64,000 bases of DNA from Thunnus maccoyii (taxonomy: Eukaryota > Chordata > Actinopteri > Scombriformes > Scombridae). Made by a program: the position numbers and the translations under genes. Positions 12,341-31,957 of the stretch are shown in pieces (position 1 is the first letter of the stretch; every line of letters begins with the position of its first letter). The stretch covers positions 13,650,501-13,714,500 of the forward strand of contig NC_056539.1 of NCBI RefSeq assembly GCF_910596095.1. The letters are read 5' to 3'. A model generated the notes under the pieces. That model did no database searches, was not told the DNA's origin, and worked only from the letters and a program-made list of their open reading frames with translations.

Positions 12341-14289
12341 AGACAAATTTCTACATTTGAAAAACCAATAAAAGAAAAAGAAAAACAACTTGAATAATAT
12401 TTATGCCACTGGGGATAGGTCTTAGGTTAAGTCTTCCTATGTTCTGCTCTTCATATGCAGTCAAACAACTCCAACTTTCTTCATATTCCAAAAAAAGAGG
12501 AACACCATCAATAGCATCTGCTCCTTGCAAATAATACTTTCTAGCTTCATAATATACAAAACAGATGAAAATTCCTCCAAGAAATATCAAATATCTTGCA
12601 ATAAAGGTCAGGAAAGCAATAAAATCTAATTTGTGTCTGGTAGAGCTGCTGCTTCAGGGATGATCCCAAAAAGAGGAGTAATAGATGATATATGGATTTA
12701 GGAATCTCACCACCTCGACTTAACTATTGGCTTGATTGCTGGTCTAAACATTTTGGGAATGTTCAGATCAGGATTCAAACTGAAGCTGGGTAAGATATTT
12801 TGATCCTGGCTAAAACAAATGTATAAATCTAGTTCTGGTTGTCTGCCCTGCTGGCTTTTGATGTGGTTACTCTAATTCAGAAACAGTTATCTACCAACCT
12901 GCAACTGTAGCATCTACACATCCAAATGTCTACAGCTTTGTTCTTTCAACTCTTACATACTGTTCATTTGCTGACCCTTCACAGTATCACATCATAATTA
13001 GTCTTTACACCTAACTTCTGAACGACAAATCTATTTTTCAGTCATAAATACTTTATCAGTCATTAATAAATGGGTGATTAATCATTAATGAAGCTTTCAG
13101 AGGGCAGAGAGAGTGTATTCTCTAGGTTTTACACTATTTGTTTATGGAGAAAAAACAACCACATGATATAATGGACCTTACATAAAACAGGAGAACATTT
13201 TTTTAATGTTGAGTTTGTAATTTATGGATCAAATTTAACCCAAAACACCCCCTATGTACAATATATCAGCTGCACAAAAAATAATTTTAAAAATATTTCT
13301 ATTTTTGAATATTCTGGGTCACTATAGGAAAAGTTATAAAATTTTTAGGCCAAAAGAATGGCGTTTAGGGTGTTTTTATTGCTCTTAAATGTAAAAATGG
13401 GTCAAATTTGACCTGCAAAATTATGTAAGGGTTAGATGAAAATCATATAATTAAGCTCAATCTATGTGATCCCCCTGCGGCAAATCTTAACATTTGAACC
13501 TGAAACTTGCTTTCACTCTAAATGAGACTTTATCTCATCCTACTGCAGTGTTATCACTCCCAAACTGAGGCAAATTATATCCACAAAGATTCTAGTCAGC
13601 TTCTTTTTTGCAGGTTGTGTGTCATTAAACAGCAGAGAAACAGACATCCTCTGCATTTTAGTGGCACCCATTCACCTTCAAGACAAATGGAGCAGTCAGG
13701 GCAGCTATCATAAGAGCACTCAACCCTCAAGGGAATAGACTGTCCCAGTCAAATATGCCTTGTTTGTTCATGATTTGAAGGCAGATTCCTCTCAGTGTTT
13801 TGCGGAGATTTTTTTGGCAAGTAGCACTTCTATTTAGGGGTGAGTTGACTTCAGTGACAATATCTTAAAAAGGCCAAGAATTCAAATGATATGTTATTTA
13901 CAAAAAAAAAAAAAAAAAAGAGCAGCATGGACTGCCAAACATCCAGAAACGTTTGTGGGATCGTTCTGCTCCTTCTGTGCTATATGTGGCTTAAGAGGAG
14001 GGGTTGTTTTCTCAGGACCTTTACCAGAGGGGGCCGGGCTTCAGTGGGACAAGTGGGCCGGCTGGTCTGCCTACAGGATGAGAAGAAAGGAAAACAAATG
14101 GAAAAGAAGGAGTGGGGGTTTGGAAAGGCCTTTTCCAACCCTTCTACTCTTTCAATTTATAGGTCGACCATACACACACCCACATTCAGGCACACACACA
14201 CATAGACAGCAGCAGCAGAGCCTAGCAGACAAAGTCAGGATGTGACATCATCCACAGGAAGAGAAGCCAAACAACTTTTTCTCTCCTTT

Positions 14290-14505
14290 ACTGTGTTGTC
14301 TGTGCTGTGCTGTGCTGCTGAGTGAAGTTGGAGCCTCTCGGTCTGTTAGTGGCCGGCAGAGAGGGAGAGGATCCAGAGGAGCGAGAGGGGGTAGAGCAGC
14401 GGGAGCAGGGAGTTTAAAGTCAACGGGTCCGACTCCTGAATCCTCTCTGCCCTTCCCACAACTTTCTACCGCATTCCAGACCCTCTGCTGTAGGATATCA
14501 GCCAG
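14290..14505 (+). other. mob3c: mob3c untranslated first exon and promoter region (5' end approximate)
   Basis: A GC- and GA-rich stretch ends in a consensus donor (GCCAG/GTACAG at 14505/14506). The next strong acceptor downstream is at 16352/16353, directly in front of the mob3c start exon. Just upstream, about 14245-14262, is GTGACATCATCC followed by CAGGAAG, resembling ATF/CRE and ETS sites. The transcription start is a guess; only the donor is seen directly. Confidence 0.5.
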
Positions 14506-16352
14506 GTACAGTGGAGACAGCTTTTTCCATTCTGTAATCTCTGGTTTTATCATCTCCCTCAGACTCTTCCATTTGTTCTTTAAGATTTTTCTTACTTTTT
14601 TTCCTATTGTGTCTTGAAGAAAGAACTCTTTTTAGTTTGCAGAGTAAAAGGCAAATTCCATAAAAACCATGAAAGTATGCATGGAGGGTCTGCTAGCCTC
14701 AGTACATGATTAGACATGCTTCAGCCTGAGGCTGTTGAGGCATGCAGAGAGACATAAAGGGATCCAAATTAAAGTATAGATCTACCCCACATGCTGTCAT
14801 CTTTTGTGTAAAGCATTGATGTCTTTGATAACTGACTGTGTTCAAGCTTTATGTTTGGGTGAAACTGAGTTTCCTTGAGTATCATGAGGAGTGAATGAGG
14901 CACTGTAACTATGAGCCTTCCTCAGAAGCCCTTTTGTTATGGACGCATTCAGAGCTATCTCATGACCACGTATTCATGCTCCTCCAGTGGTGAGTTTTGA
15001 ACTGAGATCAGGCAGACAGTGAAAGCTAATGGAAAGAAAAGAACAGCTCTTGCACATCAAATGCTGTCTGCATTTTGAATCATCATGGTTACCCCAGTTT
15101 TACTCAAAGAGCAGACAGAACTCAGCAAAACTATTCCTTTAGAAACTTTGTGAGTTTCCTGAAATGAGTTTCTCAGTCAACAAAACTTCAGATTGCAGAC
15201 GCCCCTGTCAGTACTCACAATGTGGATAAATGTGATGATGCAGAGACAGAAACTTCTGCTAATTTGAGGTACAGAGAAACAGCCACAGGAAATGTTGAGA
15301 TCAACAGTTCAAAATGGGACTCGGGACACAAATGCGGATATAGTATCATATTGCAACCACAGTCACTTGAATGTGACTGCAGTGTCAAATCTGTGGAGGC
15401 AACATATACTGTAATCCTTCAAAGTATGGAAACTGTCTAATACAATGAAATGTAGCCCTGACTATTCTGTGACATACCCAGAGTGTATTTCTTTAGAGCA
15501 AGAAACTGTGAATTATAACTTGACTTGAACTTATTTTGTCATAATAAACTACTGAGTTATCAGTTAACAATTATGTTTTATTATCATAACAATCAAGATC
15601 CCATTTATTAAGGTCCTGCTCCTAATCAGTATATATAACCTGCCAGATGGCTAATAGCTAACACCTGTTAATAATTTATTGGTTGTTCAATGCACAGGAC
15701 ATATTTGAAAGATGGAGAAAGTCTTTGTTTTTTATCAGTTGTTTCATTCAGTTTAACACCACTGAACAGCCAACTTTTCAAACTTACCCTTTTGTTCTGA
15801 ATGAGAGTCAAATGAAAGCAGTATACAATGGACATTTTCTCTCACAATGTCTCCCAGCACTGTTTCAGAATGACATTCATTTTCTCAGTTATCCTTGACT
15901 CTCCACTGGTTTGATTTTTACTACAACAGAGTGAAACTGCTGCTATTGTTGTCACTGTGTGCCACTGAAAATCTTGTGATAAGGTCATTTTAGTCTTGCA
16001 GAGCAGTGGAGGCAATAATTGCACATTTGTAACAGAATTACATTAAAATCATATTATATGGCAGAAAAATAATGTACAGTCTGTACTGTATTTAAGCCTA
16101 CATGAGTCATTTAACATAATAAATAAAGTTCTTTAAAATATTTAACTTGTGAATTTTGCTAACAGGCCTCCTTCATAGTTTTTATGACAGACAAATACAC
16201 TTTTGTACCTTTTGTACACAACCTGACAATGATATGTATGGTTTGGAGCTACAGCTTTGATGTTCAAACAATTTTTGCTCATCCTGGACTAAAGCAGTGG
16301 ACTAACAGGAAAGGAATAAGCCTATGACTTCTCTTGTTGTTCTGTTTCACAG
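14506..16352 (+). other. mob3c: mob3c intron 1
   Basis: This lies between the 5' exon donor and the start-exon acceptor (TTTCACAG). No repeat or exon is recognised within it; it is AT-rich unique sequence. Confidence 0.45.
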
Positions 16353-16544
16353 AGACGCCCCACCATTTGAAAACAAGAGCTCCCTACAATCTTTACATGA
16401 CAGACGCTGACCCCCTGTGACCTGATTTCATAGCTGAGACCAGCCTGGCCCTCTCTCAGGAAGGTCACATTTTATCAAACTCCAAACAAATTATTATCCT
16501 GGAGAGCTTATTCTCCCCTTATCTGAGGGGAAACGACTGAGTCA

Positions 16545-19500
16545 ATGGCGCTGTGTCTTGGACAAGTCTTCAGCAAAGACAAAACATTCAGGCCCAGGAA
16601 GCGGTTCGAGCCTGGCACTCAGCGTTTTGAACTCTACAAGAAGGCCCAGGCCTCACTCAAGTCTGGTTTGGACCTGAGGAAAGTGGTCCAGCTGCCGGAC
16701 GGTGAGAACATCAATGACTGGATTGCTGTGCATGTGGTGGATTTCTTTAACAGAATCAACCTGATCTATGGCACTGTTAGCGAGTACTGCACCGAGCGCA
16801 CGTGTCCCATCATGTCAGGGGGTCTGCGGTACGAGTACAGGTGGCAGGACGGCGACGACTACAAGAAACCCACCAAGCTGCCTGCTCTCAAGTACATGAA
16901 CCTGCTGATGGACTGGATAGAGTCGCTCATCAATAACGAGGACATCTTCCCCACCAGAGTAGGTGTGTGAGGAGTCTACAAATGAGGGTGTCAGACTATT
17001 ATTGAGTGTGTAACCTTATACATGATTGAGTCCTGCCTGCACTGCATCAATGCTGAAGTGTCAGCTGAGAGTGTTGTGCTGTTCTCCCTCATTAAGATCT
17101 CAAATGGGATGATGAAGGTTCAAGCAGAGGTTAATTAAACAGTAAGGTTGACATTTAGAATAGATTGAATGGGTGACTGTGGTGTTACTTTATCACACCA
17201 TCAGATTTGACAATCAGCATTCATTGGAGGTGAGAATTTCATGCATAATGGAGGAGTGTGCTTGGCAGTGGTATGTGGATCAGTTGTTAGCACTGACACC
17301 AAAATGGCCCTGTGTTTGGATCCAACAGGGGCCTCTCTGTGTGGATTTTGCATGACTTTCCTCTGAGAGCTCTGGTTTCTTCCAGTAGTCTATAGACATG
17401 CTAGTTAAATGAAGTTGAAATGAAAATGTCCCATAGTTGTGAATGTGTTGCTTTAAAAAAAACATTTTTTTAGCCCTTTTGATAGTTTTGAGTTCTTTCA
17501 GGGTGGTTCACTGCCTTTTGCTCAATTTGTGCACAATCCTCCATGGCCCCGAGCAGGAATAAGAGAGGACAGGAAAATGGATTAAAGGATAGGTTCACAG
17601 TTTTTCAGGTCTGTCTTAGAACAACAGTCAGTTGCCCAAACTAACATTGACAGATGTTTTTTTTACGCTGTAATCATTCCTCTTGTTCATACTGGCCTTT
17701 AGAAGAGCTCCTCCAAATGTGCTTACAATGTAAGTGATGGAGGACAAAATCCACAGTCCTTGTTTCAAGCAAAAATGTATTTAAAAGTTTATCTAAAGAT
17801 AATATGAGGCTTCAGCCATCTGAGTTAGTCAAATAGAGTGGATATCTTCCACATTTAGTGTTTTGTGTCTTGATGGACAGTGTTTTCCTGTTCAGCTGCA
17901 CTGGAAGGATCTTAACAAAAAGAGGAAATATGGCACTAAAAAGACAGTAATTTTGTAAGATGTTGACTTGTTGACTAATTTGAATGGCGTAAGCTTCATT
18001 TTTAGCTTCAGATAAGCTTTTTAATACATTTTTGTGCAGAGGGAGGCTTGTGGATTTTGTCACCCATCACTTACATTGAAAGCGCATTATGAAGAGATCT
18101 TCTAATGGTCAGTGTGAACAGAAGGAATGATTACAGCAAGAAAAACATGTGTCAATGTTCATTGGGGCACCTGAATATTGTTTTACGACAGACTTGAAAA
18201 ACTTAGAACTTATCCTTTAATAGAATGAGAATTAGACCTGCAAAGATGTGCTCTACTGCACCTAAATATATAAAACAGCATTTCAGCCACAATAGACCTC
18301 CACCAGTTCTCCAACACAAAGCATAGAGGCCCCTTTAAGACTGACTGCGGCCATCTGCAACTGAAATGTTGTGTTTTTACATATTTTGTAATAAAGGTGC
18401 AGTGGTGTACTGTGTTACAGCTCATGTTTTCTCTTTCATGCCCACTTTTATCAAAGCTGCGCCTTAAAAAAGGTTGTACTTGGACTGACACATATTGTCC
18501 ATGCAAATCAGATTTTATTATCAGACATTTTCAGATACTGACTACAGTACTCAAAGATTGATGTTGAGGAAGTATCACATTACTTACAGAATATTACTAT
18601 TATATCTGCTGAATGATGGGTTTAAATTATAGAAAATTATTACATTTTCATCTCAGATCTAATCAAATAGTTTTTCAGGTGGGAGTCACCTAATCTCTCT
18701 AACAACTTTTTCCCTTTCTTCACTGCAGGTGTTCCTTTCCCCAAGAACTTCCAGCAGGTGTGCAAAAAGATCCTGAGCCGCCTCTTCAGGGTGTTTGTGC
18801 ATGTTTACATCCATCACTTTGACAGCGTCTGCAGTATGGGTGCAGAGGCCCACATCAATACCTGCTACAAGCACTACTACTTCTTCATTTCCGAGTTCAA
18901 CCTCATTGATCACTCTGAACTGGAGCCCCTGGTGAGATATTGTTGTGACCTCAGATGTGTGAGGGTGAAGAAAGGAAGCAGTAGAAAGAAGATTAGATGG
19001 ATGTTTTGTATTGGGGGGGTTGTCAGTATCACTCTCATAACTGTCAATCTTGCTGAAAATATCCTGCCATGTAGTTCCACACGTTCGCTGTGGTTGTTTC
19101 ATCTTCGTGTCAGTGTCTATTCCTGCTAGAGCACAAGAAAATAACACATTTTTGTGTCTGCTGAAACTGCACAGACTACCTGATCACTCACACTGTGGGC
19201 AGACAACACATGAACTGCGTCCTCCGTGAAATAATAATAATTTTCCATTTTCCATTCTCTGGGAATGGAATCAACAATTCACTTTCCTCCCCCAATTTTC
19301 CATCATGAAAGAAACTCGTTAACTGCTTTGTAGAAAATGGGCTGGTTTGAGGCAACAGCCCTCATAAGAGAAGTCGCTGACTTTGTGCAGTCATAATGAG
19401 ACAGAGTTTGTATAGTAGTTGCTCTTTTCCAACAAAGGGGCCTCCACCACATATGAGCAGATGGAGAATGGTGCTCCGAGCCTCAATAAAAGGCTTTGGT

Positions 19501-19828
19501 TATCATCATTATGAAGCCCTGGCTGTGTAATTCCCCTTGCAAAGTGAAATAGGGATTCAACATTTATGTCAACACACAGCAGGAAAGATAAATATTACAA
19601 GCAGACCCTGTTTTATTGTCCTACCTTTAGTACCTGAGGCAATTCTAGGAACCACAGCTTTGTTTCACACGTTTAGATAATGTACACTTGACTATTCATC
19701 ATACTTGAAAATGTAGATTGCATTTCATAACACATCATTCATCTCCTTCAATATGAATGTGATCTGTTTAACATGTCCTTTATGTTCTCTTCCTACAGAA
19801 AGAGATGACCGAGAAGATATGCACATAA
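16545..19828 (+). CDS. mob3c: MOB kinase activator 3C (three coding exons)
   Basis: Coding exons are 16545-16962, 18729-18931 and 19799-19828; all introns are GT-AG and the phases join exactly, giving 216 aa, the usual length of the family. MOB proteins are small zinc-binding adaptors of NDR/LATS- and MST-type kinases in the cytosol. The N-terminus [20 protein letters not shown] is the MOB3 signature. The zinc ligands expected from MOB1 are present: Cys82 and Cys87 (YCTERTCP) and His164 and His169 (HVYIHHFD). I chose 3C over 3A/3B from [13 protein letters not shown] across the first junction, [12 protein letters not shown], and an end in EMTEKIC. The ATG is 192 nt inside an exon whose acceptor is at 16352/16353, so exon 1 is untranslated. 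A MOB adaptor beside mknk1 matches the mammalian MOB3C-MKNK1 pair. The final residue is Thr where I recall His in mammals. Confident in family, slightly less in the paralogue. Confidence 0.93.
17586..18216. mobile_element. Palindromic non-autonomous DNA transposon, piggyBac-like, in mob3c intron
   Basis: The element is bounded by TTAA on both sides (17582-17585 and 18217-18220). Its terminal inverted repeats begin AGGATAGGTTC on the left and AGGATAAGTTC on the right when read inward. The repeat continues imperfectly through most of the element, so the whole 631 bp can fold back on itself. TTAA target duplication is the piggyBac signature. There is no transposase ORF. A second, right-truncated copy lies at 59845-60309. 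Confidence 0.75.
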
Positions 19829-20400
19829 ACAAAAAACAGACGAAGGAGTCAACAATCTCTCTGAGCCCCGTGAGAAACCATCAGCTTCAAAACACTCAAA
19901 ACAAAGAACTGATTTACTCAAATTTGTATGAGTGGTTCGCGGAGCATAACTGGGAAGGCCCGCTAACCTACCACTTTTTCAGATGGTGGTGCTGTCCCTT
20001 CACAGAGGTTTTTACTTACAGTACTAATTATGGTGCTGTGATGTTACCATTATATGACTTTGTGTTGGAATTATAACTCTACATCTCTCCTGTATGCTTT
20101 GTCTTTCTTCCTGTGCATGTTTGTTTATGTTTGGCCTTTTATACATGATTTTATATACAGTGTTGAGTCTTGTTTTGATGAATGAAAGTTTGTATTTTAT
20201 TTTATGTCATGTTTCATAAAAATACAGTCTAAAATGATAGAAGTTGTTGCATGTGTCTTTATTTAACGCACTTCTTCAGACAAGATATGTACAAAAACAC
20301 TGTTCAGAATGAATAAGCTACTCAGATTTTTTTGACAATTTATGATTTATTCATATTCTATTCATAATTTATGATTTATGATAGATTTTACCTGAGAAAT
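19829..20400 (+). other. mob3c: mob3c 3' untranslated region (end uncertain)
   Basis: No coding potential follows the TAA at 19826-19828. The sequence is T-rich with long T/G runs, typical of a 3' UTR. There is no clear AATAAA before about 20396, where GAAATAAATT occurs, so the cleavage site is not fixed. The open frame over 19753-20076 simply runs through the last exon in a different phase and is not a gene. Confidence 0.45.
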
Positions 20401-20559
20401 AAATTAAGAGTGACATAAGCAAAATAATAATAATGATGAAATACTACAGGTATGTGGTGTGAGACGTATCCTTCCTTAACTGATGACCTTCCAAACCACT
20501 GAAATGAATATATAAAGATCATCATCATGCCCAAAAAATCCCCTCTACGTGGAGTGAGG

Positions 20560-20785
20560 CGTGGCGGGGAATCGAGCCAAGTGACGTGGCAGTGACAACA
20601 GATTCTCGACCAATGGGAGAAGGAGGTATGCAGAAAGAGGCGGGGCAAACGTCTGTTTATGTGTTTTCCCGCCCTGTGCGTCACTGACTTGTCTGACTGA
20701 TGAGTCCCAGCTAGCAATGGATGCCAGCATCAGCTGTCAGAGGCTTTGACAAAGGGAATTCGCCCGGTTTGGACACAGAGTTCAG
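20560..20785 (+). promoter_or_regulatory. mknk1: mknk1 promoter and untranslated first exon
   Basis: The block contains GTGACGTGGC (CRE/E-box-like, about 20581-20590), a CCAAT box (GACCAATGGG, 20609-20618) and an Sp1-type GC box (GAGGCGGGGC, 20638-20647). About 140 bp further on is a perfect donor, TTCAG/GTGAGA at 20785/20786. The next acceptor (21318-21319) opens the exon holding the mknk1 ATG. This is a typical TATA-less housekeeping promoter. The start site is not visible and probably lies at 20690-20720. Confidence 0.6.
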
Positions 20786-21328
20786 GTGAGAGTCATTTAT
20801 TGCATTTAAATTTTTTGCTTTAACGGTACTTGACTGCACTATGAATAAATAAAAAGCTTACGAATTGACGTTAATCGGAAGAAGAAGCTAGCTAGGGCGT
20901 TGTGCTAGCTAGCTGGAGCTAACGAGAACAACAGCATCGGATCGTACGGTTTGTTTGTTTGTTTTCTAGTCTTTGACACGGTGTCGTGTTTCGGTAACGG
21001 TGCCTAGACTTGTGCAACAATGGTGATAATATATTGTTTTGCTGACAGTAACGTTACACACTCACCGACTTGAATTTGATAACGTTAGGGTTTCATAAGG
21101 ACATAAAGAGCTGGCATATTTAGTATAGTTATTATAGTTTAATTTAACGTCAGACAGAAAAACTGCATAAAAACTGCTCTTTCAGTGATTGATGGACTCG
21201 TGTGTGTTTTAGCTCAAACCCTTCCCCGTCATTTTGATCTGTCTTGTTATTGTGTATATGTACATCTATGTTGATGCAGCATATTACAGACTAACATTAT
21301 ATCTGTGACGTGTCCTCAGTTGGCAGAT

Positions 21329-26498
<5,170 letters not shown>

Positions 26499-26557
26499 AG
26501 GACCAGCGCTGAAGTCCCCTCATCTTGTTTTCTGACTGATTTTTAGCCTCTGCCTAC

Positions 26558-29125
<2,568 letters not shown>

Positions 29126-29129
29126 TGTG

Positions 29130-29272
29130 CGGGCGGGAGCGCGGCAGCTCACTCTCCTCCTCACCTGCTGGAGTGAAGCATCACCTCGGCTCCAACTCCC
29201 CGATTCCTGCACCGTATGATGGACGGACGAAAGAAGGCATGAAAACAAACAAGATTATGCGTTTGATATAAT
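29130..29272 (+). other. tmem275: tmem275 untranslated first exon and GC-rich promoter
   Basis: A short GC-rich stretch (GGGCGGGAGCGCGGC near 29131) leads to a perfect donor, ATAAT/GTAAGT at 29272/29273. The next good acceptor, CTCTTCAG at 29624, opens the exon carrying the tmem275 ORF. The 5' boundary is approximate. Confidence 0.55.
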
Positions 29273-29473
29273 GTAAGTGACAGTGAGAATAGTGCACAGT
29301 TATGTCGCTGTATGGTTGTTTTCACAGTGCAAACTGTCTAGTAGCGTGACCTGTGTGGAAAATGTGGTGTGCGCTTATGTTTTGTCATATAATCAGATCA
29401 TTACCACAATACATAATGTTGCCTTAAGCAGTGCACCAGTAATTGGTTTGTGCGTGGAACTAATTTAGTTGAA

Positions 29474-29541
29474 TTTGCAGGAAACGTTTATAGCTTTTAA
29501 GCCTTTTTGCAGGAAACGTTTATAGCTTTTAAGCCTTTTAG
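29474..29541 (+). repeat. Two-copy 32-bp tandem duplication in tmem275 intron 1
   Basis: The unit TTTGCAGGAAACGTTTATAG followed by CTTTTAAGCCTT occurs twice in direct tandem, starting at about 29474 and 29506. The copies are almost identical, so the duplication is probably recent or a local assembly duplication. Confidence 0.85.
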
Positions 29542-29726
29542 AAGTTATTTTATTAAATGTCACAGAAACATTAAAGGTGTAGAAAAGCTTCTAAAACTAA
29601 ACACATTCTCTCTTTTCTCTTCAGCCACTTCTCCATCATCTCTCTCTCTCTGAGGTGATGAGTTCAGCAATCAGTCGTCCATCTGGTCTTCAGCTTCTCT
29701 GGATCTCACAGAGCCCTCCATGAGAC

Positions 29727-30227
29727 ATGGTGCTACCTGAAAAAACCTCCAGACCCTCTGCTGCCAAGAAGGTCCCCAAGCAGCGCCCCATGCAGCACCA
29801 GAGCCTGCCCTCCCCGGCCCTGTGCTGCGCCTGCGGCCTGTGCATCATGCTGGCTGGCATCAATATCACCCTGGTGGGAGCCTTCGCCTTTGGCACCTTT
29901 ATCCCGACCGGCAACCCCCCCATCATCATCGGGCCTCTTCTTTTATTGGTAGCTCTGGCTTTCTTCACAGCGTGCTGCGTGGTCAGCAGGAGGCCCCCGG
30001 CCCACATAGCTCGCAAGGCCAAAGGGGGCGAGAAGTGGGGGCTGATGCGGATGGGGGTGGCAGCGTTTGAGATGGAGACCAGCGAGCACACACTGCAGGA
30101 TACCACGGCTGTGCAGCTCAGCCCCACCAACTCCCCCAGCTCCTCTCACAAGTCCAGCTCCAGCCACGGGAGTGATGCCGCTCCGGCTGACTGTCAGGAA
30201 GGAGCGAGTGAGCTGATATCAGAGTAA
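29727..30227 (+). CDS. tmem275: Transmembrane protein 275
   Basis: A 166-aa protein encoded by one uninterrupted exon after an untranslated first exon (acceptor at 29624). It is predicted to cross a membrane twice. Helix 1 spans about residues 31-58 and is Cys-rich (LCCACGLCIMLAGINITLVG). A short Pro/Gly/Asn turn follows (PTGNPP, 60-65), and helix 2 spans about 66-87 (IIIGPLLLLVALAFFTACCV), followed by RR. The N-terminus is basic and Pro-rich with no signal peptide, and the C-terminal third is a Ser-rich cytosolic-looking tail ending in acidic ELISE. The gene name rests on my recollection of the family and on position: human TMEM275 lies in the same MOB3C-MKNK1 block. Function is unknown. Codon choice is GC-rich, unlike the AT-rich flanks, as expected of a real coding exon. 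The antisense open frame of 146 aa is a shadow. Confidence 0.82.
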   Translation: MVLPEKTSRPSAAKKVPKQRPMQHQSLPSPALCCACGLCIMLAGINITLVGAFAFGTFIPTGNPPIIIGPLLLLVALAFFTACCVVSRRPPAHIARKAKGGEKWGLMRMGVAAFEMETSEHTLQDTTAVQLSPTNSPSSSHKSSSSHGSDAAPADCQEGASELISE

Positions 30228-30939
30228 CCCCACCTTGACCTCTGACAGCAGGGAGAGCACTCTCACACAGATGCTGCCTGATCAGGACACTTCCTCTACA
30301 TAGCATGGATGTTTCTCTCCAACCTGGCCGTTTACACACATGCAAACACTGTTTGACAGGATGGAAATGTCTGATATGATTGACAAGACTGATTTAAAAT
30401 GAGACTTAACACATGAGTGGCCAGCAGTTTCTGAAATGTGTTGTGCAAAACCTCTCTGATGATGGCTTATTCGTGTGTGTTACAGTATGTTGAATGTATA
30501 TTTCTCATTCCCAGGATGTATATTACAGAACAAGGAACTGGAAGAAGAGATGATACTTTTAATCCAAGTGCCTGTTTGTGTTCTTCTTGTTGTATTAAAC
30601 ATCCAGTTAGAGCAGATTATCCTGCATTTATGTCCTACTGTATGGATCAACTGTGGTTAGTGCTTGTCACCTTATACATGGGGAAGAAGACGACGAATGT
30701 GTCCAGCCAAGCTTCACTGAGTCATGGAAGCTGTTCCCTGTGTAAGCCTGGTAAATCTCAGCCAGTTTTTTACTCACTTTGACAGAACTGCTATTCTTTT
30801 TTTTTTTAATGTGTAAAGCTGAGCTGTTGTAAGATGGATATTTAAGAACAAAGTGTTTTACCTGTTGTGAATTTCTTTGTCATGTTGTGGTGCCATGATT
30901 ATTATAGTTACTGCTGATGTTAATACATCACATTTTATA

Positions 30940-30945
30940 AATAAA
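30940..30945 (+). promoter_or_regulatory. tmem275: tmem275 poly(A) signal
   Basis: A canonical AATAAA lies in TTTTATAAATAAAGCTG, about 710 nt after the tmem275 stop. No earlier canonical signal is evident in the 3' UTR, which would therefore run from 30228 to about 30960. Confidence 0.7.
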
Positions 30946-30960
30946 GCTGAAATTGTCCTT

Positions 30961-31870
30961 GATTATAAGTCATATGGTGCATTTCTGTTTAAAAACCTCA
31001 CTAAGTCAATGACTGTGACTCGAGGGACGATTTCATAATGAACAAAAATTCAACAAACGCAGACCCAAAGCCATAAAAGACACAATAACACATACATGAG
31101 TAAGGAAGGTGGGCATATAGGTTGTGAAGATAATTCGCTCTTATCTGAGAACAGCCAGCGGCGGCAGTGCAAACAGCTCCCTCCTAACATGTCAGCCATC
31201 ACTTGGCATCTGACCCAACAGCTGCTGGCAAAGGCGAGAGCCCTGTTTACTCATCATTATACATCTGTCGTCCACAAACACAGTGAGACATACTGAATGT
31301 GATCCCCGCACACAGCTCAACCGCTGGAAAACAACAGAGCAGCCACCGCCTCTTGTTGTTGCTGTCCCTTTGTGTGTTGATCATGCCTCATGAATGGCTA
31401 CAGGCAGGCAGTGTGGGTGTCTGTAGTTATCCAGTGAGTCAGAAATACAGCCGTTAGTGTTTCTATAAAGGGGATGACAGGTCTTGGCAACCTGAGCTTA
31501 TTTTACTAAACTAGTGAGATGAGGTCGTGTTGCTCTGGAGGGTGGCGCGGTGGAATTAATAGAGTGCACAGTTGCTTTTAGCTGCATGCAACTCCTCAGG
31601 ATACAGTAACAGCAACTTTTACACTAACAATGTTCTATTTCAGTCTCCTACTTGTGTTTTTGATTATTTATTTCCTCATTTAGTGTAGTAAATTTTGCTT
31701 AAAGACATGCAGGACATGAATGAGACATGTTATCAGATGAATGTGAATATGAAACATTCTGTCAGTCTTTCAATAGCAACAATACTTGATATAAAACTTG
31801 AGTGTAATATTTCATTGTGATCATCGTTGAATCCGGGTCCATCAATAATGACACATTCACAGAACACATC
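30961..31870. other. Intergenic spacer between two convergent genes
   Basis: About 0.9 kb with no supported exon and no recognised repeat separates the inferred 3' ends of tmem275 (plus) and the unrecognised minus-strand gene. The short open frames here have no protein-like character. Confidence 0.5.
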
Positions 31871-31872
31871 TT

Positions 31873-31878
31873 TTTATT
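31873..31878 (-). promoter_or_regulatory. Poly(A) signal of the unrecognised minus-strand gene
   Basis: TTTATT on the plus strand reads AATAAA on the minus strand, 80 nt downstream of the stop codon at 31958-31960. Its placement supports 31.9-33.0 kb being a real transcribed gene. Confidence 0.6.
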
Positions 31879-31957
31879 TAATTAATTCAGTATTTACAGT
31901 ATTTACAAATGACAGACATTCTGTGTGAAATCAAGCATTGATTGTTGGTGATAAAGT

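Larger units (their letters stand above)
10051..14240. other. Intergenic region between the minus-strand promoter and mob3c
   Basis: No supported exon. It contains an AT-rich tandem array at 11932-12010, AT/CATA microsatellites at 12232-12340 and poly-A at 13902-13919. The rest is AT-rich unique sequence. The minus-strand frames at 12.1-12.6 kb are produced by the microsatellites. Confidence 0.5.

Noticed and set aside
18686-19147. 153-aa minus-strand open frame
   Set aside because: It is antisense to mob3c coding exon 2 and its intron; the plus-strand exon is conserved, so this is a shadow.
19753-20076. 107-aa plus-strand frame over the mob3c last exon
   Set aside because: Out of phase with the mob3c reading frame; the true exon codes nine residues then stops.
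29690-30130. 146-aa minus-strand open frame
   Set aside because: Antisense to the tmem275 coding exon, whose GC-rich codons keep the opposite strand open.
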